Assembly: GCA_964600665.1 (NCBI GenBank)
Contig: CAZRKC010000018.1
Span: forward strand, 1-40,997
DNA length: 40,997 bases
Source of the DNA: CAZRKC01 sp964600665
GTDB lineage: Bacteria; Bacillota; SLNR01
Direction: 5' to 3'
The position numbers and the translations under genes were made by a program. The notes beneath the pieces were generated by a model, which had not been told where the DNA came from, did no database searches, and worked only from the letters and a program-made list of their open reading frames with translations. Shown piece after piece: positions 26,472-33,516 of the stretch (position 1 is the stretch's first letter; every line of letters starts with the position of its first letter).

Positions 26472-26536
26472 ATAAAAGTGACAGTCAGCCGACTGTCACT
26501 TTTATCAATTGGGGACTGTCACATGTGACAGTCCCC
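26472..26536. repeat. Paired REP-like palindromes sharing a GTGACAGTC core
   Basis: Two perfect inverted repeats stand five bases apart. The first has 15-bp arms (26472-26486 and 26491-26505) around an AGCC loop; the second is a 26-base perfect palindrome (26511-26536). Both are built from the same 9-mer GTGACAGTC and its complement GACTGTCAC, giving four copies. The arms start or end in GGGG/CCCC or AAAAG/CTTTT. This fits repetitive extragenic palindromes mobilised by RAYT-type transposases; the first could also terminate transcription after the response regulator on the minus strand. Confidence 0.75.
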
Positions 26537-26637
26537 AGTCATAGATTTATTCATAGAATCATTGATCGTCTTCATCTCTGTTTCATTGATGGCTTTATCT
26601 TAAAGCATAGCGCTTATTTATCGGATATTGGATTATC

Positions 26638-27324
26638 CTACTTCGGAGTTATATCCTGCCCCAAGCCGAGACGTCCGGCATAAGCCAGGACCTGCGCCCG
26701 GTTCTCCATATGAAGCTGGTTCATAATCTCCACCATATGATATCGGACCGTTCGTGGGCTTATGAATAGCCTGGCACTGGCTTCCTTGTAGGAAAGACCC
26801 TGAGAGACAAGGGTCAGCACTTCAGTTTGTCGACTGTTCAATCCTCTGGCCGGTAACACATCCGAGGATTTAGCCGGATTTGCGGGTGAGTCTGAAGCGG
26901 ATGGCTCGCGGAGACGCGCAAATTCCTTCAGCAGTTTTGCCGCCAGGCCGGGAGAAAACGGAGGGATGCCATCTTGTGCCTGTATCAATGCTTCGATCAG
27001 TGTGTCGGCATTGATACTCTTTAGCAGGTAGCCACAAGCACCGGACTTCACGGCCTCAAAAAGGTCCTGGTCGTCGTTGGATGTCGTCAGAACAACAATT
27101 TTCATTTCCGGCATTTCTGCTTTGATGAGGCGGATAGCTGTTAGCCCGTCGCATCGTGGCATGCTGATATCCATCAGAATCACATCTGGCTTGTGTGTTC
27201 GCGCCATGATAACGGCCTGCTGTCCGTCCATCGCCATGTCTGCCACTTGTACACCATGCACCTCCAACAGGTTTTGAAGCCCCTCCAGCATGAGTCGGTT
27301 ATCGTCGACCAGTAAAACTTTCAT
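26638..27324 (-). CDS. LuxR/NarL-family response regulator
   Basis: A DNA-binding response regulator of 228 residues. The receiver domain opens MKVLLVDDNRLMLEGL with the acidic pair Asp7-Asp8, the phospho-acceptor Asp52 in ILMDISMPRCDG, Thr in VVLTTS, and Lys in GYLLKS. After a flexible linker rich in Pro and Ser (about 140-165), the C-terminal LuxR helix-turn-helix has LNSRQTEVLTLVSQGLSYKEA and ISPRTVRYHMVEIM. ATG 27324 follows AAGGAGGCAGCGGT; the frame extends 36 bases further without a site. It lies 16 bases after the histidine kinase stop and should be its partner. Targets are unknown; the nearby surface-protein gene is a candidate. Confidence 0.95.
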   Translation of the reverse strand: MKVLLVDDNRLMLEGLQNLLEVHGVQVADMAMDGQQAVIMARTHKPDVILMDISMPRCDGLTAIRLIKAEMPEMKIVVLTTSNDDQDLFEAVKSGACGYLLKSINADTLIEALIQAQDGIPPFSPGLAAKLLKEFARLREPSASDSPANPAKSSDVLPARGLNSRQTEVLTLVSQGLSYKEASARLFISPRTVRYHMVEIMNQLHMENRAQVLAYAGRLGLGQDITPK

Positions 27325-27340
27325 ACCGCTGCCTCCTTGT

Positions 27341-29029
27341 TTAAGTGCCGAAAGGCACATCTAGTACGACTGTGGTTCCTGATCCTGGCTGAGACTCGAT
27401 GTTGACAGTGCCGCCAATTTGTGCCATCCGTTCTCGCATGAACATCAAGCCGAAATGCTTGCCGGTCTCTAGAACCAAATTAGCTTGATCAAAACCACTG
27501 CCGTCATCAGAGATGTTGATATTGACATGGCCATTTCCTTGCACAAACACAACCTTCACGTTATGGGCACCGCCATGCTTGCTAGCGTTGCTCAAAGCTT
27601 CCTGAATGACGCGCAGCACCTGAATTCCAACATCAGGATTTAAAAAGTCTTCACCCAGTTCTTCGGGTAATAACAATTCTGTGCCAATGCCGAAGGAAGC
27701 GTGATAGTGAGCGAGGTATTTCCGCAGAGCATGGGGGAAAGACCATTCTGGTGCCATCCCGGTCCTAAGGCTAAGGATAGAATCGCGGACGTCGGCATGG
27801 GCTTCCTGGGCAACTTCCGCCAGGCGGCTCAGGATAGGCACTGTTTTTCCAGTGTTGCCCGCCGCCGCCCATTTTTGAGCAGCCTGGGCCTGCATGCTGA
27901 TATAGCCGAGGATCTGTCCGATACTGTCATGCAATTCGCGTGCCAGACGCTCGCGTTCCTGAAGCGTGGCAACGACCCACTGTTGCTCCATCAAGAGCTC
28001 ATGTGAACGTCTTTGCTCAGTTGTATCATGAAGCAGCAGAAGATGTCCAAGCGCTTCGCCGCTCCCATCCAACAGGAGCGTGAGGCCTAAAGTGTAATAT
28101 CGGGTAGCATCGCCTATACCTAGACTGATCTCAGATTTTGTGAGTTCTATTTTGCCGGGCTGCACCTCGATTCCGGAATCGGGGGGCATCATTTCCACGA
28201 CTGCCCGTCCGCACAGACTGGAAGGGGGTTTATCAAATATTTTCGTGGCGGCAGGATTTATATCGACAATATGTCCCTGCATATCCAGTACAAGCATACC
28301 GTCGATCATTTGCTCAATGACAACGGTGCGAGCCAGATGAATTGGATCCAAAACACGGAAACGGAATAGGGCAAAGGCATAGAGGGAACATGACAGGCCT
28401 AGTACGACAAGGACTGATTCGCCCGGGCTGAAAAGCTGATTATAAAGATTGTCAAGTACATACATGATTCGACCGGAAATCTGGCCAAGCAACATGAGCG
28501 CTACTGGCCAGCGGGATCGGGGAGATCCAATTGCCAATCTCAGCAATACAATGAGATTCACTATGCCCAGTAGATTAGCATACCAAATCGATATCCAGGT
28601 GCCAATACCATACTTGGCAATGACATATTCATCAAAGGAAAATGAAGTCCAAATCAGATGATGATAATTGTCAGTTACCATCAGGCTAAATACGATCAGT
28701 GCGGGGATGGATAACAGGACCAGATTCCGGCGTGTGAGGAAACGACCAAGCCCCGCATATTCAAGAAAAAAACAACATAGTGCAGTAACCGTGGGGATTT
28801 GCCATAAGGCGTGGAACTTCAACCAAAAAACCTTGGTTGAAAAGTCCAATGCCGCAATTTCCAAGCTCGACCCGATTGCCCACAACATGGCAAAAAGACA
28901 TCCGATGGCAAATGCTTTGGCGCCAGGTACATTTCGCCGGTTCCAGCTGTAAAATCCGAGGAAAATGGTCAAGGCGACCGAAATCATCGCGGGCCAGAGA
29001 TCCTGATTATAAGCATAATACCAAGTCAC
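27341..29029 (-). CDS. Sensor histidine kinase with 7TM N-terminus, PAS and HisKA_3 domains
   Basis: A membrane sensor kinase of 562 residues. The first 230 residues hold about seven hydrophobic helices in the style of the histidine kinase N-terminal 7TM region. A PAS domain follows (MIDGMLVLDMQGHIVDINPA), then the NarL-type dimerisation domain with the phospho-acceptor His367 in ERERLARELHDSIGQILGY, and an HATPase domain with the N box VIQEALSNASKHG and ISDDGSGFDQANL. GTG 29029 is preferred: GGGAGGA is seven bases away, whereas it directly touches the TTG at 29035. HisKA_3 kinases pair with LuxR-type regulators, as here. The ligand cannot be read from sequence. Confidence 0.94.
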   Translation of the reverse strand: MTWYYAYNQDLWPAMISVALTIFLGFYSWNRRNVPGAKAFAIGCLFAMLWAIGSSLEIAALDFSTKVFWLKFHALWQIPTVTALCCFFLEYAGLGRFLTRRNLVLLSIPALIVFSLMVTDNYHHLIWTSFSFDEYVIAKYGIGTWISIWYANLLGIVNLIVLLRLAIGSPRSRWPVALMLLGQISGRIMYVLDNLYNQLFSPGESVLVVLGLSCSLYAFALFRFRVLDPIHLARTVVIEQMIDGMLVLDMQGHIVDINPAATKIFDKPPSSLCGRAVVEMMPPDSGIEVQPGKIELTKSEISLGIGDATRYYTLGLTLLLDGSGEALGHLLLLHDTTEQRRSHELLMEQQWVVATLQERERLARELHDSIGQILGYISMQAQAAQKWAAAGNTGKTVPILSRLAEVAQEAHADVRDSILSLRTGMAPEWSFPHALRKYLAHYHASFGIGTELLLPEELGEDFLNPDVGIQVLRVIQEALSNASKHGGAHNVKVVFVQGNGHVNINISDDGSGFDQANLVLETGKHFGLMFMRERMAQIGGTVNIESQPGSGTTVVLDVPFGT

Positions 29030-29074
29030 AGGCAATCCTCCCTACGATAGAAAGTGAGTAAAGGAACACTTAAA

Positions 29075-29103
29075 ATATTACTTCCGCATCTTCGGGTATT
29101 GAA
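29075..29103 (-). promoter_or_regulatory. Possible promoter of the histidine kinase operon
   Basis: On the minus strand, TTCAAT and TAATAT stand 17 bases apart (plus-strand 29098-29103 and 29075-29080), about 46 bases before the kinase start. Both hexamers are only partial matches to sigma-A consensus. Confidence 0.35.
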
Positions 29104-29423
29104 AGCACTCAATAATTCCATATTTCCATGTAATCATCAAAAGCAACGGACAAATTTTCTCTAAAAGATTCACTTACTTTTCTATGAGTAGCATCCAACT
29201 TGGTCTTGATTGATAAATCTTTCTATCTTATTGGCTGTGGTGCAGCGCTACTGTCACCGCCATTTATTGCGTATCACAGGATACCTTCCTAGTACCTAAA
29301 TGTCGTGGTGATGAACAAAAAGATACTTATCATCGCGTTTTCCCCCGTATTCATTCCATGATACCGCATATATTGCACTCTGAAGTGGTGTATATTATCT
29401 GGAGTATCTCCGTATTCACATTT

Positions 29424-29531
29424 TCATTTCATTGTTATCGGGGCAAAAAAATCGGGTAAGAGATGCAGATCTTTCTTTTTCATGGTTTTATCAATCAACA
29501 GTTTCCAGAGCTTGTTATAGCAAATCGCCAT
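29424..29531 (-). pseudogene. Truncated XRE-family small HTH regulator
   Basis: The 35-codon frame begins MAICYNKLWKLLIDKTMKKK followed by DL, a near-exact version of the opening of the short XRE-type regulators (SYNKLWKLLIDKxMKKKDL). The match stops abruptly after DL; the remaining 13 codons (HLLPDFFAPITMK) have none of the expected recognition helix, and a stop codon follows. Full-length relatives are about 65-75 residues. I find no continuation in other frames nearby, so the rest has been deleted or replaced. A weak GGGAAATG precedes the start. Confidence 0.75.
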
Positions 29532-29706
29532 TGTTTCATTTCCCGTAAATTGATTTCATTATATCGCAAAATCGAGAAAACAACAGTAATATTTAATATC
29601 GCGTTTTTTTTGGCGGATTGCAGTTTTATGAATGTATAATACTGAAAAAAATCCCTTCATCACAAGTGGGATATTATTTAGGATCGTTTCATGGAAAGGG
29701 GGTGAT

Positions 29707-29745
29707 ATGTTGAAAACTTGGACTGGGGATATTCGTGCTGTGTGA
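29707..29745 (+). CDS. Candidate 12-residue leader peptide
   Basis: ATG 29707 follows a strong ribosome-binding site (AAAGGGGGTG, 29695-29704) and encodes MLKTWTGDIRAV. Its stop codon overlaps the start of a second frame as TGATG. A perfect TATAAT at 29635-29640 could serve as -10, although no good -35 is at the right distance. The product itself is not recognisable. Confidence 0.3.
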   Translation: MLKTWTGDIRAV

Positions 29746-29909
29746 TGCATGCGACTTATAATATTGTCGATCCATCGCCAAAGACACATGGTTGTTACAT
29801 AAGAATTGGTTACTCTAAACAAGAGTGGGAACCAGGTGAGCATGATGCTAATGTTGACATCATTATGATTACAAATTCATGTTTTAACCAAGGCGGACAA
29901 ACGATGTGA
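29745..29909 (+). CDS. Candidate 54-residue protein coupled to the leader peptide
   Basis: The frame starts at ATG 29745 within TGATG of the leader peptide, an arrangement typical of translational coupling, and encodes a protein containing PSPKTHGCYIRIGYSKQEWE and ending NSCFNQGGQTM. An alternative is that both frames are one gene broken or joined by a frameshift. No family is recognised and no domain is claimed. Confidence 0.25.
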   Translation: MHATYNIVDPSPKTHGCYIRIGYSKQEWEPGEHDANVDIIMITNSCFNQGGQTM

Positions 29910-30011
29910 TTAAATTTTGCAAGTGCAGGAAATTTTCTCTCAAATATCAGACGCTTTCCAGTGCATCGATGGCTATATTACCATCCCTCGATAGAGGGGT
30001 CGTATTTTACA

Positions 30012-30041
30012 TTGAGAAGTTCGTCTATTATATGGTATATT
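30012..30041 (+). promoter_or_regulatory. Promoter for recO
   Basis: TTGAGA (30012-30017), an 18-base spacer and TATATT (30036-30041) lie 84 bases before the recO start. This gives recO its own promoter now that the accessory block separates it from era. Confidence 0.65.
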
Positions 30042-30125
30042 ATGAGTGCAGACCAATAGTGAAAATCGACAATTAAACACAACAAACAAATGACTCACAG
30101 ACCCAGCAATAACAAGGAGGTTCAT

Positions 30126-30890
30126 ATGCAACTATATCAAGTGCACGCACTCGTGTTGCGCGCTCGTGGATTTATGGAGGCAGACCGGCTGGTGACCTTG
30201 TTTTCCCGGGAGCGGGGTAAGATTCAGGCCGTGGCTCGGGGGGCTCGACGACCCCGAAATCGCCTCAGCGGTAGTACCGGCATGTTTACCTTTGGTATCT
30301 ACCAGCTGTATCCGGGACGAAATCTGGCCAACATATCTCAATCGGATGTGATTGAGCCATTCGGAGACCTGCGGGAGCATCTGGACAAGATTGCTTATGC
30401 CACCTATTTTGCTGAACTGGTGGATCGAGTCACAGATGAAGAGCAACCCCAAGATGAGTTATTCACACTATTGCTGAAAGGTTTTCATGTAATTGACGCT
30501 GGGGAAGCATTGGAGATAGCTGCCCGAGCATTTGAAATGCAGCTGCTGGATATATTGGGTCTCAAACCAGAGATGGAACGATGTGTCCGCTGTGGAGGTG
30601 CCTTGGATCAAACCAACGGTCAAGTAGGGGTCATGCCGGTCATGGGTGGCATCATCTGTAACCGTTGTCTTCTGGATACAACCGGGTGTATGCGCATCAG
30701 CCGGGGTGCATTAGAAGCCTTGAAACGCATGGCAGCACAAGACCTGGGTCGTTTGCATATTCTCAAACTGTCCGGGGAGATCCAGGCTGAAATGGATCGA
30801 ATGATGCAGGCGTTTGTTGGCTATCATATTGATGGACATTTACCCTCTAGAACCTTTTTGGAGACCGTACGGCTGGTATCATTTGATTAA
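30126..30890 (+). CDS. recO: DNA repair protein RecO
   Basis: RecO works with RecR to load RecA onto SSB-coated DNA at gaps and breaks. The 254-residue product has the N-terminal OB fold (VHALVLRARGFMEADRLVTL, GKIQAVARGARRP), a helical middle part, and a zinc motif made of Cys153, Cys156, Cys178 and Cys181 (CVRC and CNRC). The frame runs back to 30090, but AAGGAGG (30116-30122) points to ATG 30126. In most Bacillota recO follows era directly; here the two are 13 kb apart. It is followed by the DUF4342 gene after 18 bases. Confidence 0.96.
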   Translation: MQLYQVHALVLRARGFMEADRLVTLFSRERGKIQAVARGARRPRNRLSGSTGMFTFGIYQLYPGRNLANISQSDVIEPFGDLREHLDKIAYATYFAELVDRVTDEEQPQDELFTLLLKGFHVIDAGEALEIAARAFEMQLLDILGLKPEMERCVRCGGALDQTNGQVGVMPVMGGIICNRCLLDTTGCMRISRGALEALKRMAAQDLGRLHILKLSGEIQAEMDRMMQAFVGYHIDGHLPSRTFLETVRLVSFD

Positions 30891-30908
30891 TAAACGGAGG
30901 TGGATGGA

Positions 30909-31310
30909 ATGACGGATCTGGAAAAAATTGATTTGATTCGAGAGCGAGCAGGAGTCGGGTATCGCCGGGCGCAGGAATTGTTGCAGGAAGCCAGTGGAGA
31001 TGTTGTCAAAGCAATGGTTTTAGCAGAAGAACAAGATAAACCGTGGAAGGAAACCATGCAGGTCAAAGGCAGTGAACTGGTGGATCAGGTCAGGGAAATC
31101 ATTAAAGAAGGCAATGTGACCAAGATACGGGTCAAACACAAAGGAAAAACCATTGTTGAACTGCCAGTCACCATCGGAGCTGCAGGGGTTTTGATCGCAC
31201 CGCAATTGGCTGTGATCGGCGTTTTGACAGCATTGCTGACAAAATGTACATTGGAAATTGAACGGAATAAGGCAGTGGAGAACCGCGCCGATTCTCCTGA
31301 AACAAAGTAA
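30909..31310 (+). CDS. DUF4342 domain-containing protein
   Basis: A protein of 133 residues and unknown function. The N-terminal part (about 1-45, DLIRERAGVGYRRAQELLQE) resembles a UBA/EF-Ts-like three-helix fold. The DUF4342 part follows, with VREIIKEGNVTKIRVKHKGK and TIVELPVTIGAAGVLIAPQL, containing a hydrophobic stretch (about 90-112) that may associate with membrane. ATG 30909 has GGAGG at 30896-30900; a GTG at 30900 overlaps that site. It lies 18 bases after recO, in the position where glyQS is common in relatives. Confidence 0.88.
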   Translation: MTDLEKIDLIRERAGVGYRRAQELLQEASGDVVKAMVLAEEQDKPWKETMQVKGSELVDQVREIIKEGNVTKIRVKHKGKTIVELPVTIGAAGVLIAPQLAVIGVLTALLTKCTLEIERNKAVENRADSPETK

Positions 31311-31313
31311 CAG

Positions 31314-31339
31314 AAGCCGGGACTGCCATGTCCCGGCTT
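31314..31339 (+). terminator. Hairpin after the DUF4342 gene
   Basis: AAGCCGGGA (31314-31322) and TCCCGGCTT (31331-31339) form a perfect 9-bp stem just after the stop codon. Only three T follow, so termination may be inefficient. Confidence 0.6.
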
Positions 31340-31396
31340 TCGACTGACAAATTGAAATTGATCGTTGTCGAATGCAGGGGGAGACGGATAAATCTG

Positions 31397-31914
31397 GGTG
31401 ATTTCTATAAAGGGATGCTGGACCATTTATACGACGGGGTGTATTTTGTTGATCCTGATTGTACAATAAGCTACTGGAATCTAGGCGCACAGTGTATTCG
31501 ATGGTTTATCCCGCCGATGAGATGGTCGGCCGATATTGCGCTGACAAACTGCTCAACATGTTTCTGAGAACGCGACAGCGCCGTGTCAATCCGAGTGCTC
31601 AATGGTAGCGACGAGAAGATGGGATGATACGGGATGCAGCCCGCAGTTGTACTGCTTTGCACGATGGGGGAGGATCGTTTTTCGGGATGATTCCACGGGC
31701 AGATGTAAATACATTACTCCAGGTGGGCGAGAAACTCCGAATCATGGTAGCTGTATCCCGTTTACGGCTGGATGATCTTGATCTGACCGTGACCATTTCT
31801 GTTGGAGGTACCATTTAGCAGCCGAGTGACACGGCAAAATCCATACTCCTCCGTGCAGACAACATGTTGCTGTCAGCAAAAAATGTGAGTCGAAACCGCG
31901 TACGCGTGACATAA
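31397..31914 (+). pseudogene. Degraded PAS-GGDEF diguanylate cyclase
   Basis: Pieces of a PAS-GGDEF protein lie in three frames. FYKGMLDHLYDGVYFVDPDC then ISYWN opens the PAS domain; ADEMVGRYCADKLLN follows in a second frame near 31513; HVSENATAPCQSEC follows in a third near 31557. The N-terminal half of the GGDEF domain is missing, and the catalytic motif is reduced to GGGSFF in the frame from 31624, which continues GMIPRADVNTLLQVGEKLR and TVTISVGGT. An in-frame TAG (31816-31818) interrupts it, after which SDTAKSILLRADNMLLSAK and VSRNRVRVT complete the normal C-terminus. There are at least three frame changes, one internal deletion and one stop, so it cannot be functional. Confidence 0.88.
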
Positions 31915-32013
31915 AATGTGGATTTAATAATGTGGAGAGCAGGAAAATCATGACTGATAGAGTATATACTATTACAGGATTTATGAAGTAGTAGTGTAGC
32001 ATATTCCCTGGTT

Positions 32014-32030
32014 GGAGGTGAAACGGTATC
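32014..32030 (+). promoter_or_regulatory. Ribosome-binding site and apparent AUC start of the ccpN-like gene
   Basis: GGAGGTG (32014-32020) is followed after seven bases by ATC (32028-32030), then codons for ELSPRQQKI. An in-frame TGA at 32019-32021 closes the frame just upstream, leaving only AAC and GGT before ATC. The first conventional start codon is GTG 32058, without a ribosome-binding site. Confidence 0.75.
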
Positions 32031-32684
32031 GAACTATCCCCACGTCAGCAAAAAATCGTGGCCATTGTGAAGGAACATGAACCCATTACAGGCGAACAGA
32101 TCGCCGACTTTTTATCTGTGACCCGGGCAGCCATTCGTTCCGACTTGGCTGTGTTGACCATGTCTCGAATTCTGGACGCCAAGCCGAGAGTGGGTTATTT
32201 TTTTACGGGACGGCATGCCGATTATTTTTTAGGCCAACGATTTCGGGAGATGAAAGTGGGAGATGTCAAATCTGTGCCAACGGTGATTCGGGATGAGTCA
32301 TCAGTTTATGATGCGCTGGTGATGCTATTTTTAGAAGATATCGGCACGTTGTTTGTTGTTGATACAAACGGGAATCTGGCGGGTGTGGTGTCGCGAAAAG
32401 ACCTTTTGAAAGCAACCATGGGGCAAGGAGACATCCATCGGATGCCCGTAGGCGTCATTATGACCCGAATGCCCAATATCGTATACGTGACCTCGGACGA
32501 GTCTGTTCTGGACGCAGCCAGGAAGATTGTCACCCGTGAAGTGGACGCACTGCCGGTGGTGCGGCAGCGGGACGCGGTGGACCCGAAAACCGGTCATTCA
32601 GAACTGGAAGTCGTGGGACGTTTTACGAAGACCACCATCGCCCGCCTATTAGTGGAGATGGCGGAAGGCCGGAGGGAGGAGTAA
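32028..32684 (+). CDS. CcpN-like HTH/CBS-domain transcriptional regulator
   Basis: A cytoplasmic regulator of 218 residues. The N-terminal winged HTH (ELSPRQQKIVAIVKEHEPIT, then ADFLSVTRAAIRSDLAVLT) is followed by two CBS domains (about 80-200) that bind adenine nucleotides in relatives. In Bacillus CcpN represses gluconeogenic genes, and in other Bacillota homologues sit beside ppsR and ppdK as here, so control of PEP-pyruvate metabolism is likely. Translation seems to begin at ATC 32028 (see the ribosome-binding site entry); starting at GTG 32058 would delete the first 10 conserved residues. The gene is four bases upstream of ppsR and forms an operon with it. No clear promoter was found upstream. 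Confidence 0.88.
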   Translation: MELSPRQQKIVAIVKEHEPITGEQIADFLSVTRAAIRSDLAVLTMSRILDAKPRVGYFFTGRHADYFLGQRFREMKVGDVKSVPTVIRDESSVYDALVMLFLEDIGTLFVVDTNGNLAGVVSRKDLLKATMGQGDIHRMPVGVIMTRMPNIVYVTSDESVLDAARKIVTREVDALPVVRQRDAVDPKTGHSELEVVGRFTKTTIARLLVEMAEGRREE

Positions 32685-32688
32685 CAGC

Positions 32689-33516
32689 ATGGATCAAATC
32701 AAACAGCCTGTCGTATATGTCATCTCCGATTCAATTGGGGAGACTGCAGAATTCGTTGTACGGGCAGCGGCCAGTCAATTCAACCATGGGGGTATGATCA
32801 TCCAGCGGATTCCTTATGTAAGCAGCGAGGATCAGATCAGTGAGGTCGTGGCCAAAGCAAAAGAGACCAATAGCCTGGTGGCGTATACCCTTGTCCTGCC
32901 TGAGCTGCGAGGAGCGATGGAACGCGAGGGGCGTATCCAGGGTGTCACGACTGTGGATATTCTAGGGCCTGTACTGGATGCCATTACCCAGAAGATGACG
33001 GCCATGCCCAAACTTCAGCCGGGTCTGGTGCACCGGATCGATGATGAATACTTCCGCAAAGTGGAAGCAGTGGAATTTGCCGTGAAGTATGATGATGGCA
33101 AAGATCCGCGAGGATTAATGCGGGCGGACCTGGTGTTGATCGGGGTATCCCGAACATCCAAAACGCCACTGAGCATGTACCTGGCGCACAAGCGGCTGAA
33201 AGTGGCGAATGTGCCATTAGTGCCGGAGGTACCACCTCCGGATGAACTCTTTACCGTACCAGCTTCCCGGGTGGTGGGTCTGACCGTGAGTGCAGAACAG
33301 CTCCATCATATTCGTCGAGAGCGACTTCGATCCATGGGTTTGACCGCCAAGGCTGAATATGCTGACTTGAAGCGCATCCTGGATGAATTAGATTACGCCG
33401 ACAGCATTATGAAACGGATTGGCTGTCCGGTGATTGATGTGACGAATAAAGCAGTTGAGGAGACGGCAGGACGAATTCTAGAGATATTTAGCAGGAGGGA
33501 AATATATGACCGGTAA
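32689..33516 (+). CDS. ppsR: Pyruvate, phosphate dikinase regulatory protein
   Basis: A DUF299 (PDRP) protein of 275 residues. These bifunctional kinase/pyrophosphorylases inactivate PPDK with ADP on an active-site threonine and reactivate it with phosphate. Key features are VVYVISDSIGETAEFVV at the N-terminus, the P-loop-like motif GVSRTSKT at residues 152-159, and PLVPEVPPPDELF. The partner enzyme gene, ppdK, overlaps its end by 11 bases, which supports PPDK rather than PEP synthase as substrate. GGAGGGAGGAG precedes the start. The symbol follows the family name; ppdK-linked copies are also called PDRP1. Confidence 0.95.
   Translation: MDQIKQPVVYVISDSIGETAEFVVRAAASQFNHGGMIIQRIPYVSSEDQISEVVAKAKETNSLVAYTLVLPELRGAMEREGRIQGVTTVDILGPVLDAITQKMTAMPKLQPGLVHRIDDEYFRKVEAVEFAVKYDDGKDPRGLMRADLVLIGVSRTSKTPLSMYLAHKRLKVANVPLVPEVPPPDELFTVPASRVVGLTVSAEQLHHIRRERLRSMGLTAKAEYADLKRILDELDYADSIMKRIGCPVIDVTNKAVEETAGRILEIFSRREIYDR

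Larger units (their letters stand above)
29104..30011. other. AT-rich interval with gene remnants between the accessory block and recO
   Basis: No complete, recognisable gene lies here. The interval contains a truncated HTH regulator on the minus strand (29424-29531), two overlapping small plus-strand frames with a strong ribosome-binding site (29707-29909), and a minus-strand open stretch ending at 29109 that encodes DATHRKVSESFRENLSVAF without a start codon or recognised family. It looks like an area of past insertion and decay. Confidence 0.6.

Noticed and set aside
23486..29029. Possible CRISPR or phage module in the accessory block
   Set aside because: No spaced direct repeats, cas genes, integrase or phage structural genes are visible; the repeats present are protein-coding or palindromic.
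31961..31970. AGTATATACT palindrome upstream of the ccpN-like gene as an operator or promoter
   Set aside because: Ten bases of AT-rich palindrome are easily met by chance, and no matching -35 hexamer lies at the correct distance.
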